Assembly: GCA_015680685.1 (NCBI GenBank) | Contig: MNCI01028959.1 | Coordinates: forward strand, 193,838-257,837 | Length of the DNA: 64,000 nt | Reading direction: 5' to 3' | DNA from: Gnetum montanum | Taxonomy: Eukaryota > Streptophyta > Gnetopsida > Gnetales > Gnetaceae | Part shown: positions 10,701 to 23,329 of the stretch, piece by piece | How the letters are laid out: the number at the start of each line of letters is the position of its first letter | Position numbering within the stretch: position 1 is the first letter of the stretch | Made by a program: the position numbers and the translations under genes | The notes under the pieces: model-generated | What the model was told of the DNA's origin: nothing | Databases searched by the model: none | What the model saw: only the letters and a program-made list of their open reading frames with translations

Positions 10701-11400
10701 GACCTTGTTGCTTACTTCCACTTGTTCATTTCCTTGAGGGTAATAAGGTCAGGATAAAGAATGCTTGATGCCTAGAGCATGATAGAAATACTTGTTTTCT
10801 TGGCTACTAAATTATTTTCCATTATCTATAACTATGGATATGGGTATGCCAAAATGAGATACAATGTTGTCTAGGATGAATTGGTAGACTTGCTCAAATG
10901 GAGTCTTGCCTAGGAAAATGGCCTGAACCCACTTTGCAAAGTACTTAGTTTTGGAGATGATGAAGCTATGCCCTATAGAAGACTTTGGTGTTATAAGTCC
11001 AATGATATTTAGCCTCCATTATTGCAATGACCATGTTATCTGGGTTGTGTGTAAATCAACTGGTGGTACATGTATAAGGTTGCTATATTATTGGCATGTG
11101 TCACACCACTTAAGCTTCTGTAGGTAGTCATTTTCCATATGGGGCTAGTAATAGCCTAAGGATCTAATCTTAGTGGTCATAGCTCTAGGTCCTATATGTG
11201 CCCCACAAACACCCTCTTGAACCTCCTCTAGGACTATTTTGACTTCAATTTTACCTAAGCACTTTAAGAGTATGCCATCATATGATCCTTGACATAATGT
11301 GTTATTGCCTACAATGACACTCTACTTCAATTTCTTACATATTTTATCCTTTTGAGTAGCAGTAAGGCCTTGTGAGGATTTTCTATGTGTAAGATAAAAT
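10701..11400 (-). pseudogene. Element B integrase, N-terminal and core part
   Basis: The minus strand shows the zinc-binding region (EGVCGAHIGPRAMTTKIRSL, then WCDTCQ) and the core. The first catalytic Asp has decayed (SKTKYFAKWVQ in place of VDYFTKWVE). The second Asp is kept in IVIDNGK, and the Glu in NEQVEVSNK. The frame breaks at the ATGAT duplication and resumes at 936. Together with the RNase H to its right this is a Tat-type pol distinct from A and E. Confidence 0.85.
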
Positions 11401-11639
11401 TTAATATCATCATACCAATCCCTAGTATGATAATTGTGAATAAAAATCATAGAGGTATCCTTAGTGCTCTACATTATAGAAATAGCACAATCCATAGTCA
11501 AGGTGGAAAACTTGCTAAACATGCCTAGGTTAATACTGAGGACTAATGTTGCAATGGCATTAACTATTATGTTCTAGTTTTAGGGTATGTATTTGATATC
11601 ATTTTCTACAAATAGTTGTAAAAATTTCTTTCCTAGGTC

Positions 11640-12040
11640 ACAATAAGGTTGTAAGTGTTGGGCTTTACATGCATAGACTTTGGTTACTTAGTTGACCACA
11701 AGTTATGAATCACCTTTAATCGTTAAGCATTTAATTCCTAGGTCACAAGTTATCATCATCCCTTTGATCAAACCCTCATACTCTACTATGTTGTTGGTAC
11801 ATAAAAACTCAAAATGATAAGTGAAGCATGAGATTTCACCAAACAAGAATGTTATGATGGCAATGACACTTGCTCCATGGGTAGTTGAAGCTTCATCAAA
11901 GTACATCATTACCTCATAACCTTCATGCACTTGGATAACAATGCTAATGTGCTCATTAGTGAATTTAGGATCTATGCTTACTTGGTCATTAATAGGTAAC
12001 ATGGTAAGTTGTATGGCTATAGCTTGACCTTTCATTGAGA
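11640..12040 (-). pseudogene. Element B RNase H (archaeal-like, Tat type)
   Basis: A 110-residue open stretch at 11703-12035 shows YFDEASTTHGASVIAII, then LCTNNIVEYEGLIKGMMI, and closes with CLTIKGDS. Those are the three acidic blocks of the second, archaeal-like RNase H found in Tat-lineage elements (YFDGAS, CTNNxAEYEAL, GDS). A and E show only the ordinary Ty3 RNase H, so B belongs to another branch. Confidence 0.82.
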
Positions 12041-12479
12041 ATTGAGAAATGTAATGAAGGTCAAACTCTACAATTAAGGCTTTTCATCTATCTATTTGGC
12101 TACTCTCATAGATATTTGTCATTATGGATCTAAGTATGTTATCTTTGCAAATGATGTTGACCCAGCTTTTGAAGAGGTAGTATCTCGACTTCTTCAATGA
12201 GAAGACTAGTGCAAGACAATATACTTCTTCACTTCAGTATAGGCAACCAACATATGGATAAGGTAGTATACTGGTATTTATACTCCATCATCTTGTTTCT
12301 AATAAATTAGAGAGGCAATGGATGCATTAGAGATGATAAGGTAAATGTAAAATAGTTTACCCTCCTGAGAAGGATAGACTATCAGTAGTTGTGCCAACTC
12401 CTACTTAAGGTTTTCAAAGGCCTTTTGGCATTGAGCTATCCACTCATAGTGGCCTTATTTCTTCAGCAAGTGTTGCATG

Positions 12480-13700
12480 TGCTATAACTTGTATACCTAG
12501 TAATAAACCTATGAATGAATTGTATTCTACCTTGTAATCCTCAAATCTCCTTAAGGTTGATCAGTGCTACTAACTTGTATATGACCTTAACCTTATCAAG
12601 ATTGACATGTATCCCTACATCATACACTACAAATCCAAGCATCTTATAGATCTTGACACCAAAGATACAATTATTGGGATTGAACCTAAGCTCATACTCG
12701 AGGCATAGTTTAAGCACAAGATATAAGTGATTTGCATGATCATTAATCATTTTGAACTTAATTGCTATATCTTATATGTAATCATTGAGAAAACCCAATA
12801 TGTAATCATTGAAGATATAGGTCATAGCTCTCTGGTAAGTTGCTCCTATGTTCTTAAGATCAAAAGGCATAATGGTATAGCAAAATGTACCCCAAGGGGT
12901 CATGAAGGTCATGCTAAGTTGGTGTTCTAGGTTGATACTAACCTGATTATATCCCAAGAACCCATCCATAAAGGACAATAAGGCATGCTCAACTATAGTA
13001 TAAATAAGTTGATCAATACTAGGAAAAGAGTAAATTTACCTTAATGGTTTCTTTATTTAGGTCCTGGAAATCAATGTAAATATGGATACTCCCATTTTTC
13101 TTAGGTACTACCACTATGTTGGACATCCATTCTATGTAGTCGATAGCCCTAATGAAACCAGCTTGGTATAGTTTTGAGATCGTATCGTGAACTACCAAGG
13201 CTAAATTAGGTCTAACCTTGTATACTTTTTGTTTCATAAGTCTAATGCTATCATCTAGTATGATGTTATGCTAGACTAAACATGGATCTAGGCTTGGCAT
13301 ATCTTCATATGATCAAGTGAAAGCCTTAATGTTGTTTTGTAGGACCTTGGTGATGTCTTGAGCTTGTATAGGTTCCAATAAGGAACTTATTTTAAGGGTT
13401 TTCTTGTTTCCACTACATGTGACAAGAATCTCAACCAAAGATTCTTCAATTATGTCACCTACCTCTAAGTCAAAGGTTTTGACTTGGCTTTTAGACCATT
13501 CTAGAGGTTTCTTTATTGAGGATATGTGGTTAATAAGATTCTCAGGCTCAAGATCTAGGTAATCAAGGTCAATACATCATTCAACATCACCATAAAATCC
13601 ATGTAGGTATAGAAGCAAACCAATTTTCTTCTAGGTACTTATACTTTGATCCTACATGCCAACCAAAAGCATATTAAGTGGCACTTGGGTAATGATGAAT
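12480..13700 (-). pseudogene. Element B reverse transcriptase with upstream linker
   Basis: Reading the minus strand: a linker with SSLLEPIQAQDI and AFTXSYEDMPSLDP (the usual FAWSYEDMPGLDP); then HDTISKLYQAGFIRAI, NIVVVPKKNGSI; MDGFLGYNQVSI; WGTFCYTIMPFDLKN; and the catalytic box as FLNDYI, where the first of the paired Asp residues is now Asn. The thumb is represented by PNNCIFGVKIYKMLGF. There is no gag or protease upstream. Instead the 29-bp-type tandem repeat begins at 13868. Confidence 0.85.
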
Positions 13701-13867
13701 AAATAATGCTATAATGCTATAAAATCATGTAAATACATGCTATTCTAATGCAAATAGGATCATTCAGGGCTATCCATAGGGTAGGGACAAGAAAAAAAAG
13801 TATGATATAGTCTAAATAAAGATCAAACAAATGCCAATAAAGGAGAAGTACAAAGAATAATGCTACA

Positions 13868-14270
13868 AATGATCAACAAGGGTCATAGTTTTGCAAGTTT
13901 TAGGCCTTGGCAAGCCATGTTACTAATTTAAGGTCATAGTGGACCATGGTTACATGGCACCAAATTGTGGTTAGCAAGGGTTAAACCCCACTATTTGGTA
14001 CCAATAAAAGGCTAAAAATGCAAATAAGGCCATAACAAGACAAATCAAGATGATATAAGGTGATGTAGAGGCCATAAGGAGGTCAACAAGGCCAACAATG
14101 TAACACAAGGCCTAAAACAAGTAAAAGCATTATGTAATAAGGTAAAAATCAAGTTAGACAAGCTACATACCGTGAAACTTGGCTAATATAGGTCAAAAGG
14201 GATCATATTTTGCCAATTTTAGGCCTTAGCGGGCGATAATTTAGGCTACAAGACTATTAGGTGAGTCTAG
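13868..14270. repeat. 29-bp-type tandem repeat, copy 2 (right of B pol)
   Basis: Degenerate units lie at 13890-13970 (gcaagttttaggccttggca; actaatttaaggtcatagtg) and at 14205-14245 (gccaattttaggccttagcg), with related AT-rich sequence between them. They match copies 1, 3 and 4. This copy sits upstream of RT, where gag and protease would be expected. Confidence 0.72.
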
Positions 14271-14339
14271 GAATTAGTCAAGTTGTTTTTGAGCTATTTG
14301 ATCATGACAATTAAGAGTTTTGAAGCTTCCATGCTTGGC

Positions 14340-17090
14340 CCAATGTAGAAATAGGGATCCTCAGTGTGGAAACCAAAGGAAATAGATTTTGGAATGTTCA
14401 GAGGTCCAAGATTGAGGTCCCAAGGCCTTCTCAAGGTAGCGTAGGGATAGATGAATCAAAATTAGGCACTCCAAAGGTTTGTAAAAGATAAAATGTAGGT
14501 TCTCGAGCCTTCCCCCTTGTTCCCACATTGGCTAGCATGGAAAAGAAAGGGATCAGCATGGAGAATCAAATTCCTGATCAAACCAAGATCAAATAGGCAA
14601 CTAGAACCTAAATTTGGAAGTAATGCACCTTCTAGCTTCATTCTAAGGTAGTTTCAGTTGACTTTGAGTATCAAAACATGTCAAAATGGCTTCCCCTATT
14701 CTTCCATGATAAGCATAGCATTCCTAGCATGGAAGAATTGGTGGGCACTTGTTTCATGAATCCAAAGTGGTTTAAGAGAACAATGACTAGGTTTCTAGGC
14801 CCTTAGGACTATGAATCATGATTCTATAAGTTTCTAGTTGATTCTAGGCATNGAAAATGGGTTTTGGAGGTCAAAATGAGTTAAAATAAGAAAAATCTTG
14901 AGTTTATGAGTTCCTAGCTTCTCTAGTATAGATCTTTCACTTCTAAGAGTTTCATCTTGCCACCAAAAGTGGAAAAGTAGCTTTCCCCATATTTCCATAC
15001 TAACTAGCATAGACTAGATCTTCTCCAACATGGATGAAGCAAGAATAATAGATCTAGGCTAGTTTAGATTGCAACCAACTATGCATGTCAGCTTACAAAG
15101 TTACTAGGGCCAAAGGCTAAGGTTTCATGTTAAAATTTGGTAGTTTTAAATACTCCCAAGTGTTTTTTTGATTTTCCCCTTTTCTCCACACTAGCAATGG
15201 GGTGATAAATGTGGAAAACAAGGGGAAACCATCTTTTGTCCATTTGGCATCAATTTCTAAGGTATAAAAGCTCTGGAGGATGTCAATAGGGTTCTAAAGT
15301 GCATGCAAGGTCACTTGATGTCATTCTGAAGTTTTTTCTAGCTTCAAACGAGTCACCCCCCTTAGTTTCCACACTAGGTAGCATGGAGGATGAGATTAGT
15401 AGCATGGAAGAACCATACATATCAGATCTGGGCTAGTTTTGACCTCAATTAGCCATGCATGTATGCTTTTAGAGCTATCGGGGTCAAGGACTAGGGTTTA
15501 AGGTCAAAACTAGTCAACTTGAAGGCTCTCTAGATGGTTTTAAAGCTTTCCCCCCATTTTCTATGCTAGGAATGGTAGGCTTAGTATGGAAAATTAATGG
15601 GATATATTTTTAACCATTTTTGATAAATTTTAAAGGGTTTGAGGGCTTGTGAATGTCTAAAACTAATCCTAGGGCTTATGTAAGGCTACAAGGTGTTTGT
15701 TTGAGGTGCTCAAAGATCATGTTTGAGTTTCCTAAGGGTTTTCCATTTTCCTCCATGATGGGTAGCATGGAAGATATGGCTCCCAACATGAAAAAACTTT
15801 TGAACCCTACCTTCTATTAATTTCTATCATTTTTGGCCATGCATGAAGGCTTCTAAGGTTGGTAATGTTGATTGTTAATGCCTAGTGTCAAAATTTTCTT
15901 GTTCTGAGGATTGTTAAGTGATTTTTAGTGTCACCCCCCTTTTTCCATATTGGCACTTTCAAGATCAGTGTGGAAGATTAGGGGGAAATATTTTATGTCT
16001 TTTCATGATTAGTTTCAATAGGTATGAGGCTCCTAGGACATGTAAACAAGGTTTTGGCACATACAGTAGGATTTTTTGCTTTCATTTGAGGTCTTTGAAG
16101 GCTAATTTTGAGTCCTCCTAAATTTTCTCCCTTTCTTCCATGCTAGCCATCATTGAAGAACTGGCTCCTAGTGTGGAGGGACTTACAAACTCTTCTTTTT
16201 GCTATTTTTTGATAGTTTTGGCAACATATGTGTGTCTATAAGGTTGTTGATGTTAGCTATCAATGTCCAAGGTTAAAATCTAGTCATTTTGAGGGCTATG
16301 AGAGGGTTTTCAAGCCTTTACCCTTCCATTTACATTGGGGATGAGATGTGCAACATGGAAAATTATGAAAAAATGATTTTTTATCATTTGTGATTATTTT
16401 CGAAAGTCTGGTGGCTTCTAAAAGGGCTGGGTGACTTCCAAAAGTCAAACTGCATGTAAATTTCAACAATTTTGGCTTCCCCCCTTTCATCCAAGCTAAG
16501 AATAGGATGCTTAGTGTGGAGGATGGCTGTCCTAGCATTGAATAATAATGAAAGTTAGATCTATACAATTTCAACACTTAATCAACCATGCATGTTAACC
16601 TCCAGGGTTACCAGAGTCGACAATCAGTACTAGGTGTAGTCTCCCTACTTTCTTCCATGTTGGGAATAATAGCCCTAGCATGGATGAGAGTGGGATGATA
16701 GTTATGCACCATATTTGACAAATTTTGAAGTATTCATAAGTTCCAAAGGACTTTGACAAGGTCTAGGCACCACCAAGCTTTGAAAAATGGCTACTAGGCA
16801 TTCAATTTAGGTTATTTTTGGCTTCCCCACCTATGTATGTTTGGGATGAGATGCTCAACATGGATAAAGCCTCTCCTAGCATGGAATTACCAAATCCCAA
16901 GGTTTTAACTAATTTTAACTAGGTTTGTTACGGTTTTGGGGTTGCTAAGTGTGCTTGAAGGGGTTCTAGGTCATGTGAGGCCTACTTTGCAAGTCAAACT
17001 TGTGTCAAATTGGTGTTGGAGGGTAAGAATGGAGTTACCCCCATTCTTCCATGCTGGGCACTATTGAACCAATGTAGAAACCCAAATAAT
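14340..17090. repeat. Degenerate tandem array, period about 190 bp
   Basis: At least thirteen positions carry a block of the form cttcccccctttcttccatgct followed within 20-60 bp by agcatggaa or agtgtggaa. They lie near 14513, 14690, 14985, 15170, 15355, 15550, 15740, 15930, 16125, 16320, 16475, 16645, 16835 and 17035. Spacing is mostly 155-200 bp. Between the blocks, phrases such as 'gcatgcatgtatgcttttagag' and 'aaggtcaaaactagtca' recur. TTCCATGCTAG and CTAGCATGGAA are reverse complements, so each unit can form a hairpin. I see no gene; a single ambiguous base lies at 14852. Confidence 0.7.
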
Positions 17091-19379
17091 TGAAGTTTGT
17101 TAATGTCTAACTCCCTTTTGGAACCTTGAGGTTGAAAAATGCAAGTTTCGGTTACTAAAAATGGTAAAATAGTTGTATTTTAATAATTTTATGAAATGGT
17201 AGGCATGTATCCATGTTGATCATGATATCTGGATTTATTGAAAACTAAAGTTTAGCTATGGATTTAGGTGTTCAAGTGGTTAAAACCCAACATTGATGCA
17301 ATTTTTAGCTAGGAGGGAAGGTGCATGGTGGGTCCCACAACCCAAGAATTTAAAATTCTGAATTTCGAGCTTAACTCCCACCAATCTCAGCATGAAGGAA
17401 ACTTCCTCTTCCCCCCTTGCACTTCAATGCACTCAGAGTTATGATGCACTAAATAAGCAACTAGTGTTTAGATGGAAGCATTTTAGGTTTTGTTGTGGTT
17501 TTTATTGTGAAATTTCACAAGTTTCAACTAAAATTCACATTCTTGTCAAGTAGTGCATTAAGAGAGAGACCAAACAAAGATTTATTTTTGTAGATATCAC
17601 CAATATTTAGCATGGAAGCTTTTCATATCTCCTACAACCAATTTTAAACTTTTTTTTTTCCTCAGTTTCCAACTATTCCCAACATTAAGCCTACCATGGC
17701 ACTAATCAATGTGGAGGAAAAAGCTAGAATCCTAGGATTCAGAAGGCATATGATCATGAAAGGGACCTATTAGAATTTCCAAAACCTATCTCAATCCAAG
17801 CTTCAATTTTTGCTGCCTTGAGGTAGGTAATTCTACCTAAGTTTATTTTAGTTTCTAGTCATTTTCTTAATTTTTTCTATCACGTGTGGGGCCATTTTTT
17901 TCAGATCTATGCTAGGGGAGGGGATAAAATGAAATTCTGACAAATTCCCTCCTCCTATTTTGGCTATTTCCACATGGATCTATGGCCATTTTTTTGTTTT
18001 GGATTTAGTAAATTTAGTTTTTAATATCAAGCTTGCTATTTTCATGCTTTTTTCCAAAATTTGGGGTATGGCCACTTTTCTCATATCTAAGCTAAAATAT
18101 TCATTAAAATTAAATTCTAACATAATCCTACCCCATTATTTTGGTATGTTTTCAAATGGTGATTGATCATTTTGGCTATTTTTTGCTATGTTTTATTGGT
18201 TATGTTGAGTTGGGTTTTAGCTTTTTACATGAAAAAAGAAAGCAAAGTTGTGTATTTTTTTCTCAAGCAAAGGCTAGATATTTTCAAACTTTTATGTTAT
18301 GGGCTTGTATCCCCATTTTTAATCTTTCCAATTGATGTTTTTCTATTTAATTTGGATTAATAACGATGGAGTTATGACTATTTTTCTAAGGTCATGAAGT
18401 TAGGTTTTTATGCCATTTTTAGATTTTCATGTAAATTGACAATTTTTTTCTAAGAAAATGGTAAGGCCCTTGGCTAAATTTTGGTTATGGATAGGTGGAT
18501 CTTGACTTCATCTTTCAAATGGAGGTGGAATCACTCTAATTTCATTTGAAACAAAGTTTTTACAAATTTTTTATTAAGCCTATGTCAAAGGAGGTTTGTA
18601 CCATTTTTTGGATTTTCATCCAAATTGATGAATATTTTTTGCATAAATGGAAAAGGTTTTAAATTTTTACTAAGAGTGGAAACATAGGGCTTGATTTATT
18701 TTTTCAAATGGTGGTGTAATCACTTCATTTGGAATTGAAACAAATTTTTTACAATTTTTTTACGAACCCTACGTAAAAGGGTTTTAACGGTGACAACTAT
18801 AATTTTGCTAATTTTGTCTATGTTTGATGTAAATAAAATCATTTATCTCTAGTTGTAATGGTCATGGATGCAAAGCTTGTGACTTCAAGATTATTTACAT
18901 GGTGGAATCACTAAAATTGGAGCTTTTATGATTTTTTTATGAATTTTATTTATGCTTGTATCAACAAGGCCAAATTATGGTTATAGCACTTTGCTACCAT
19001 GCCTTTGGGGATTTCCAAATATGTGAAAATTATGTTTAAATTTTTTTTAATGAAATTAAAGGCTTTTACTATTTTTTGCAGGATTTTTTACTATGGCTAT
19101 TTTTTTCTCTCTCTAACTTTGAATGCTTTTTTCTATGTTTATGCATGGTTTAAACTAAGGCTTAATTTTGGTTATGAAGTTTTAGCTATAATATTTTGAC
19201 TATGAAGTAGAAGGTCATAAAAGGTTGTAATAATTCTTTTTATAGAATTTCTTAAGCTAATTGAAATATACACCTGAGAGCTTTTTATAGAGGTTAATTT
19301 CACCTCAAACTAGGATGTTTTTTCTAGACTTGTTAATAAATTCTAATTGGTCATAATGCTTTTTCTTTGCTTCATGTAG
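17091..19379 (+). other. T-rich region upstream of the antisense gene; possible promoter and first intron
   Basis: 17091-17830 is mixed, unrecognised sequence. From 17831 (after ccttgaggtaggtaattc, a possible splice donor) to 19379 the plus strand is strongly T-rich, ending ctttttctttgcttcatgtag. That composition and ending are typical of a plant intron on the plus strand. The small frames inside it look like chance. It would place an unrecognised first exon before 17831; this is inference. Confidence 0.35.
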
Positions 19380-22300
19380 GGTATTTTTGAGGCTCATACT
19401 CATAATTTTGCAGTTGGTGGGCATTTTGTGCTACATTGGCCAACCCAAGGCAAATAATTCTTTGCCTAACATGGCTTTGGAGATCAACTCCCTATGGTTC
19501 CAACTAGGAGTGAGGGATTTCCTTGCCCACATCTTAAAACACTTCACTATGATGTTGTGGTCACACTTGTCTATAGATGTGGTTGCGGCAATAGTGGAGA
19601 CTCCACTGCCTTAGGCATCTAGCCTATTTATCAAGTTTATGACTGATAAGCCATCTCCTAGGAAATTAGGGAGAATAATAGATGCTATAAGACCATGCTA
19701 CTTGTTAGAGATTTGGATGATGCCAAAGTATAGTCTGTATAATGCTAACAATACTCTGATGGTGGCACATAGAGCTCGCATGTTATTCTAGAACCTACCT
19801 AGCATCGTGTATCATCTATAGGGGTAAGCATGATTATTGTAGTGCTTTTATTTTTTTTCGATTTGTTGGCTAAACTACCTTTCCTAACTTTATTGGTTTT
19901 GTGAACTTCCTGGAGGTAAAAATTCAATGATTAATGTTTGATCATTAATGATTAAATCTTGGAAATGGCTCAAACATCCCTAGATGAATTCACTAAGAGC
20001 CCCCATATTAGAACTACTGTGTATCAATAGTTAACAGGGAACTTTGATACATATTCCACAAGGTTCAACCTTGTATACAAGAAGTGTAAGAATGATAGGA
20101 CAATGCATAATTAGTAGGTAGACTTCATTAACTTCATGGATCAAACCCTTGTAGCTAGGAGTTCTTCTAAAACGACACCAAGAAGAACAAGAAAGGTAAA
20201 CATGAAGGCTATAGCTTCTAATTTTTTATGGTTATGAAAACTATAAGGGTTCTTTTGTTGTTGATCATAAATTGGGTTGTTACTTCACTAGACTTTCCAC
20301 CTCTACTAATGTTACCATAACACTTTTAGAAGCATGTCATGAGGATACCCTCATCCTGAAGCTTGGTGATGTGACACAAGCATAGGAGTGGCTAATGGGA
20401 TACGTGCATGGGTACATCTAAGAAAAAATTTAACATGTGGGCTTTCTTGATGTGTTTATGGCACCTATCCCTTCTTTCCGTATTACAAAGATGCTACATG
20501 TCATTGACTCCTTCGATAAGGAGGATGGTCATTTTAGCACCACCATTTAGGACATGAAGGTCAACATAGACATTGATGGAGGACTTTTTTATAGCTTGTT
20601 TTGTGTCCCCACTAACAAGGCAAAAGTTTCTACTAAAATAGTGAAGGAATCGGGCCATCGTAAGGAAGTTCTAGAATGGCTTGGTGCCACCATGAGCCAC
20701 TTCAAAATTTCATTGGATAGTTTCATGAACCATGATGCAAAGAAATCATGTCCTTTGTTCAAGTCTCGTGCATTTTCCAAACTATTATTACATAAGAAGG
20801 TGATTGGAATTATGCAAGGGTGGACCTTTAAAAAATTCCTTATGGATGGCACCAAGTTCAACTAGGTAGCTACTTTGGCTATTAGGCTTCAAGATCCTTA
20901 GATTTAGTGTAGACATATCTACAATAATCCATATGTATTTTGCAATTTTTTTAGGTTATTTGAAGAGGTTCATAGATTTTCTTGTGGTGTATAAAAATGG
21001 ACAATGAGTTCCCCAAGACCCAAGCCAGCTTTCTAAGCCTTGGATAAAATGCATTTATCCAACAGTGTTGGCCCAACACCTACTAGAGGGGATGGATGAG
21101 TCACTATATATTACCACTAAGAATCTTAGTGGTACATGATGTGAATCCCCTAATAGCATAGCCTCTCACTATTTCATCAAAAATCCTAAACGCCAAATAA
21201 CTACGTAGAGAGGTCAAAGGGGCAACCAGGGCCAAACTTAAGAGGCCCATAGAGGAAGCACCAGTAATGCCAAAGCAACCTATCCAAAAGAATCTTAAGC
21301 CTAAGCTTAAGTCATCACATCAAGTGGTCATAGGTAAATTTTATCTATCTTTGTTTCTATCTATTTTACAATTTATGGCTATGCTATGGTCTCATATGCT
21401 AATTGGTTTCTCGTATGTTATGGTTATAAACAAGCGTCAGGTTATAGTAGCCCAAGCTACCATGGAGGAAGAAGCATGGAGACATGTAATCACTATGAGG
21501 GAGGATGAAAAAAGCCATGTAGATGAGGAACTCCTACAACAACATGAGGATGAAGGAATTGCTTACAAAGATAGTCAAGAACTTTAAATTTGCATCAAGT
21601 TTCACTCAAGATAGGTAAGAACTTTGTTTCCTCTACTTTAGTCATTTTTCTATGTTATGGGCTATTTTAGGTTTCATATTGTGTTTATGATTGTATTTTA
21701 TGATCTTGTAATGCCATCTGTGGAATGGGACCCTAGCTGAAGACATGAAGATTGACTCCTTGCCAAAGCTTCTCATTGATGTACCTAGTGTGCCCATGAA
21801 GTTGTACAATACTACTACTGATCTAGCAATGTCATGTGCAAAAAATTCATGGGAGATGGAGAGGTCCAACGAATCCCTATGGGAGCAAGTTATGGCCTTA
21901 AGGGAGAAAATGTAGTGGTAGAAAGAGGTGGTTCAAGATTGTCAGGAATGAAAGACCTTTGTGTAAGTCCAAGTGGTTAACTTAGGGAAATTATGAACTA
22001 AATAGATCACATGATCCTACTACTAGCACACCCTCTAGGACCAGGTAGAACTCTCACAAGAGATGGTGGAGTTCATCTTCCAAAAGGTTAAGGATTGGAA
22101 GGATTACTTTGCTTGGGTTCTAGAGTGGGGTAGGATACAAAAGAGGCACAAGATATAGTATAAGTCCATCTAGGAGGTTTACCTAAAGTGGCTTAAAGAG
22201 AAGTCAATCAAATAGTGCAAGAGAGAGTTATTCATTCAAAGAATCTAGGTACAGAGTGCCTACTAACTCTTTGAGAGCATTCTCAGGGTGGAGAAATCCC

Positions 22301-22697
22301 TTGCTCCTTAGATTGCTACTATTGTAGGTGAGACTTCTACAACCACTATCTATCGGGAGCCACCTACCTAGACTGCTATAGATAGGAATAACATCCTTCC
22401 TAGCATTGATTTTGGGAATGTAGACTAGGTCAACATGATAAAGGACCAGATCCTCCATCATTTAGAGGAAGGCCTTCACCATCTACCCTTGGAAGTCATG
22501 GAGCTAGAATCCCCATAGGTTTAATATATTTTATGTTTAGTTTTTGTTTGAAGTTATGGTTTTGGCTACGGATTACTAATTGAATATATGTTATTATATT
22601 TCATGCCTTAGACAACATTGGTAGCCCCAGCGAGAAGTTTGGGAATGATCCACCATTTCCTCCTCCAAATGTTCCTCAACAGCCTCCATCATTTTAG
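19380..22697 (+). pseudogene. Antisense extra gene of unit C (spliced, FCP1/NIF-like N-terminus)
   Basis: This is a decayed multi-exon gene on the strand opposite to gag and protease. Blocks shared with the copy at 29338 are: 19508-19830, 19917-20195, 20292-21333, 21435-21614, about 21713-22518 and 22612-22697. They are separated by T-rich introns with GT...AG ends (donors 20196, 21334, 21615 and 22519; acceptors 20291 and 22611). The first block reads VRDFLAHILKHFTMMLWS and later YNANNTLMVAHRARMLF. This resembles plant FCP1/NIF-type HAD proteins (RPxxxDFL...VxxWSS and YNxxNTLLVDDSPYKAL), with the catalytic DDS lost. Later parts are lysine- and glutamate-rich (QATMEEEAWRHV; LPKLLIDVPSVPMKLYN). 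The end is proline-rich (PPFPPPNVPQQPPSF, stop 22695). Stops are frequent, so it is not functional now. Extra antisense reading frames are known in Tat elements; this one I do not recognise beyond the first domain. Confidence 0.6.
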
Positions 22698-22977
22698 TCT
22701 AGCATGTTGGCTATATATTTTTATTTTACTATTGATGCCTATTATTAGCCAAGACTATGGTCGTTATTATTTTTTAACATTTTTTTCACATAGTATGGCC
22801 ATGTCTATGTATGTTATGGACATTTTAAATTTAAATTTAAAATTTCGATTATGTTTTTGGCTATGTATCTTATTGTAGTAAATGTTGTGAATGGGCAATT
22901 TTGGTCATAGAATTAAATGGCTATTGATGTGAAGATAGGCTTAAATAGAAAAGTAATATGATAAAATAAAAGAGGTG
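22698..22977. other. Non-coding stretch between antisense gene and tandem repeat
   Basis: This is T-rich sequence following the stop of the plus-strand gene. It is similar to 33071-33370 in unit D. No gene or signal is seen apart from what may be the 3' untranslated region of the antisense gene. Confidence 0.5.
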
Positions 22978-23134
22978 TTTGCTAGTTTTAGGCCAAAGTA
23001 GGCATAGGTTGTATTGTTTTACTAGTTTAAGACCATGGTAGGCCATATTGCCAGTTTACTATCATAGCAAACTGTGATGCTAGTTTAAGATCATAGCTGA
23101 CCATAATTTTATCAATTTAAGGGCATAGCAGGCC
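22978..23134. repeat. 29-bp-type tandem repeat, copy 3 (unit C)
   Basis: About five units of 29-33 bp are present, for example actagtttaagaccatggta, gctagtttaagatcatagct and atttaagggcatagcaggcc. They separate the end of the protease from the end of the antisense gene. No RT, RNase H or integrase lies between protease and repeat. Confidence 0.8.
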
Positions 23135-23329
23135 AATGATAAAAAAAGAAATATATATTTATAAGGATTTTTGATGAGTAAAAGTAAAGAAAGGTTGTAA
23201 GAAATAAGTGAAAATTCAAATGAAAGTAGAAACCTAGGCTACGTGCAGAAAGAGTAAAACAAAAATGCATAAAAATATTTAACAAATTGAAAAAGAAAGG
23301 TTTGGCTATATGCCTATTGGTGCATCTTG

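Noticed and set aside
11703-12035. B RNase H as a host gene fragment
   Set aside because: The acidic blocks and its place between RT and integrase fit the Tat archaeal-like RNase H.
14340-17090. Array as the 3' LTR of unit C
   Set aside because: It shares only short blocks with 27090-29337, lacks the ggtgtttca end and shows a period near 190 bp. An LTR origin remains possible but could not be shown.
17960-19199. Several 60-70 codon plus-strand frames rich in Phe, Leu and Tyr
   Set aside because: They come from T-rich DNA and look like intron or spacer; no similarity between neighbouring copies.
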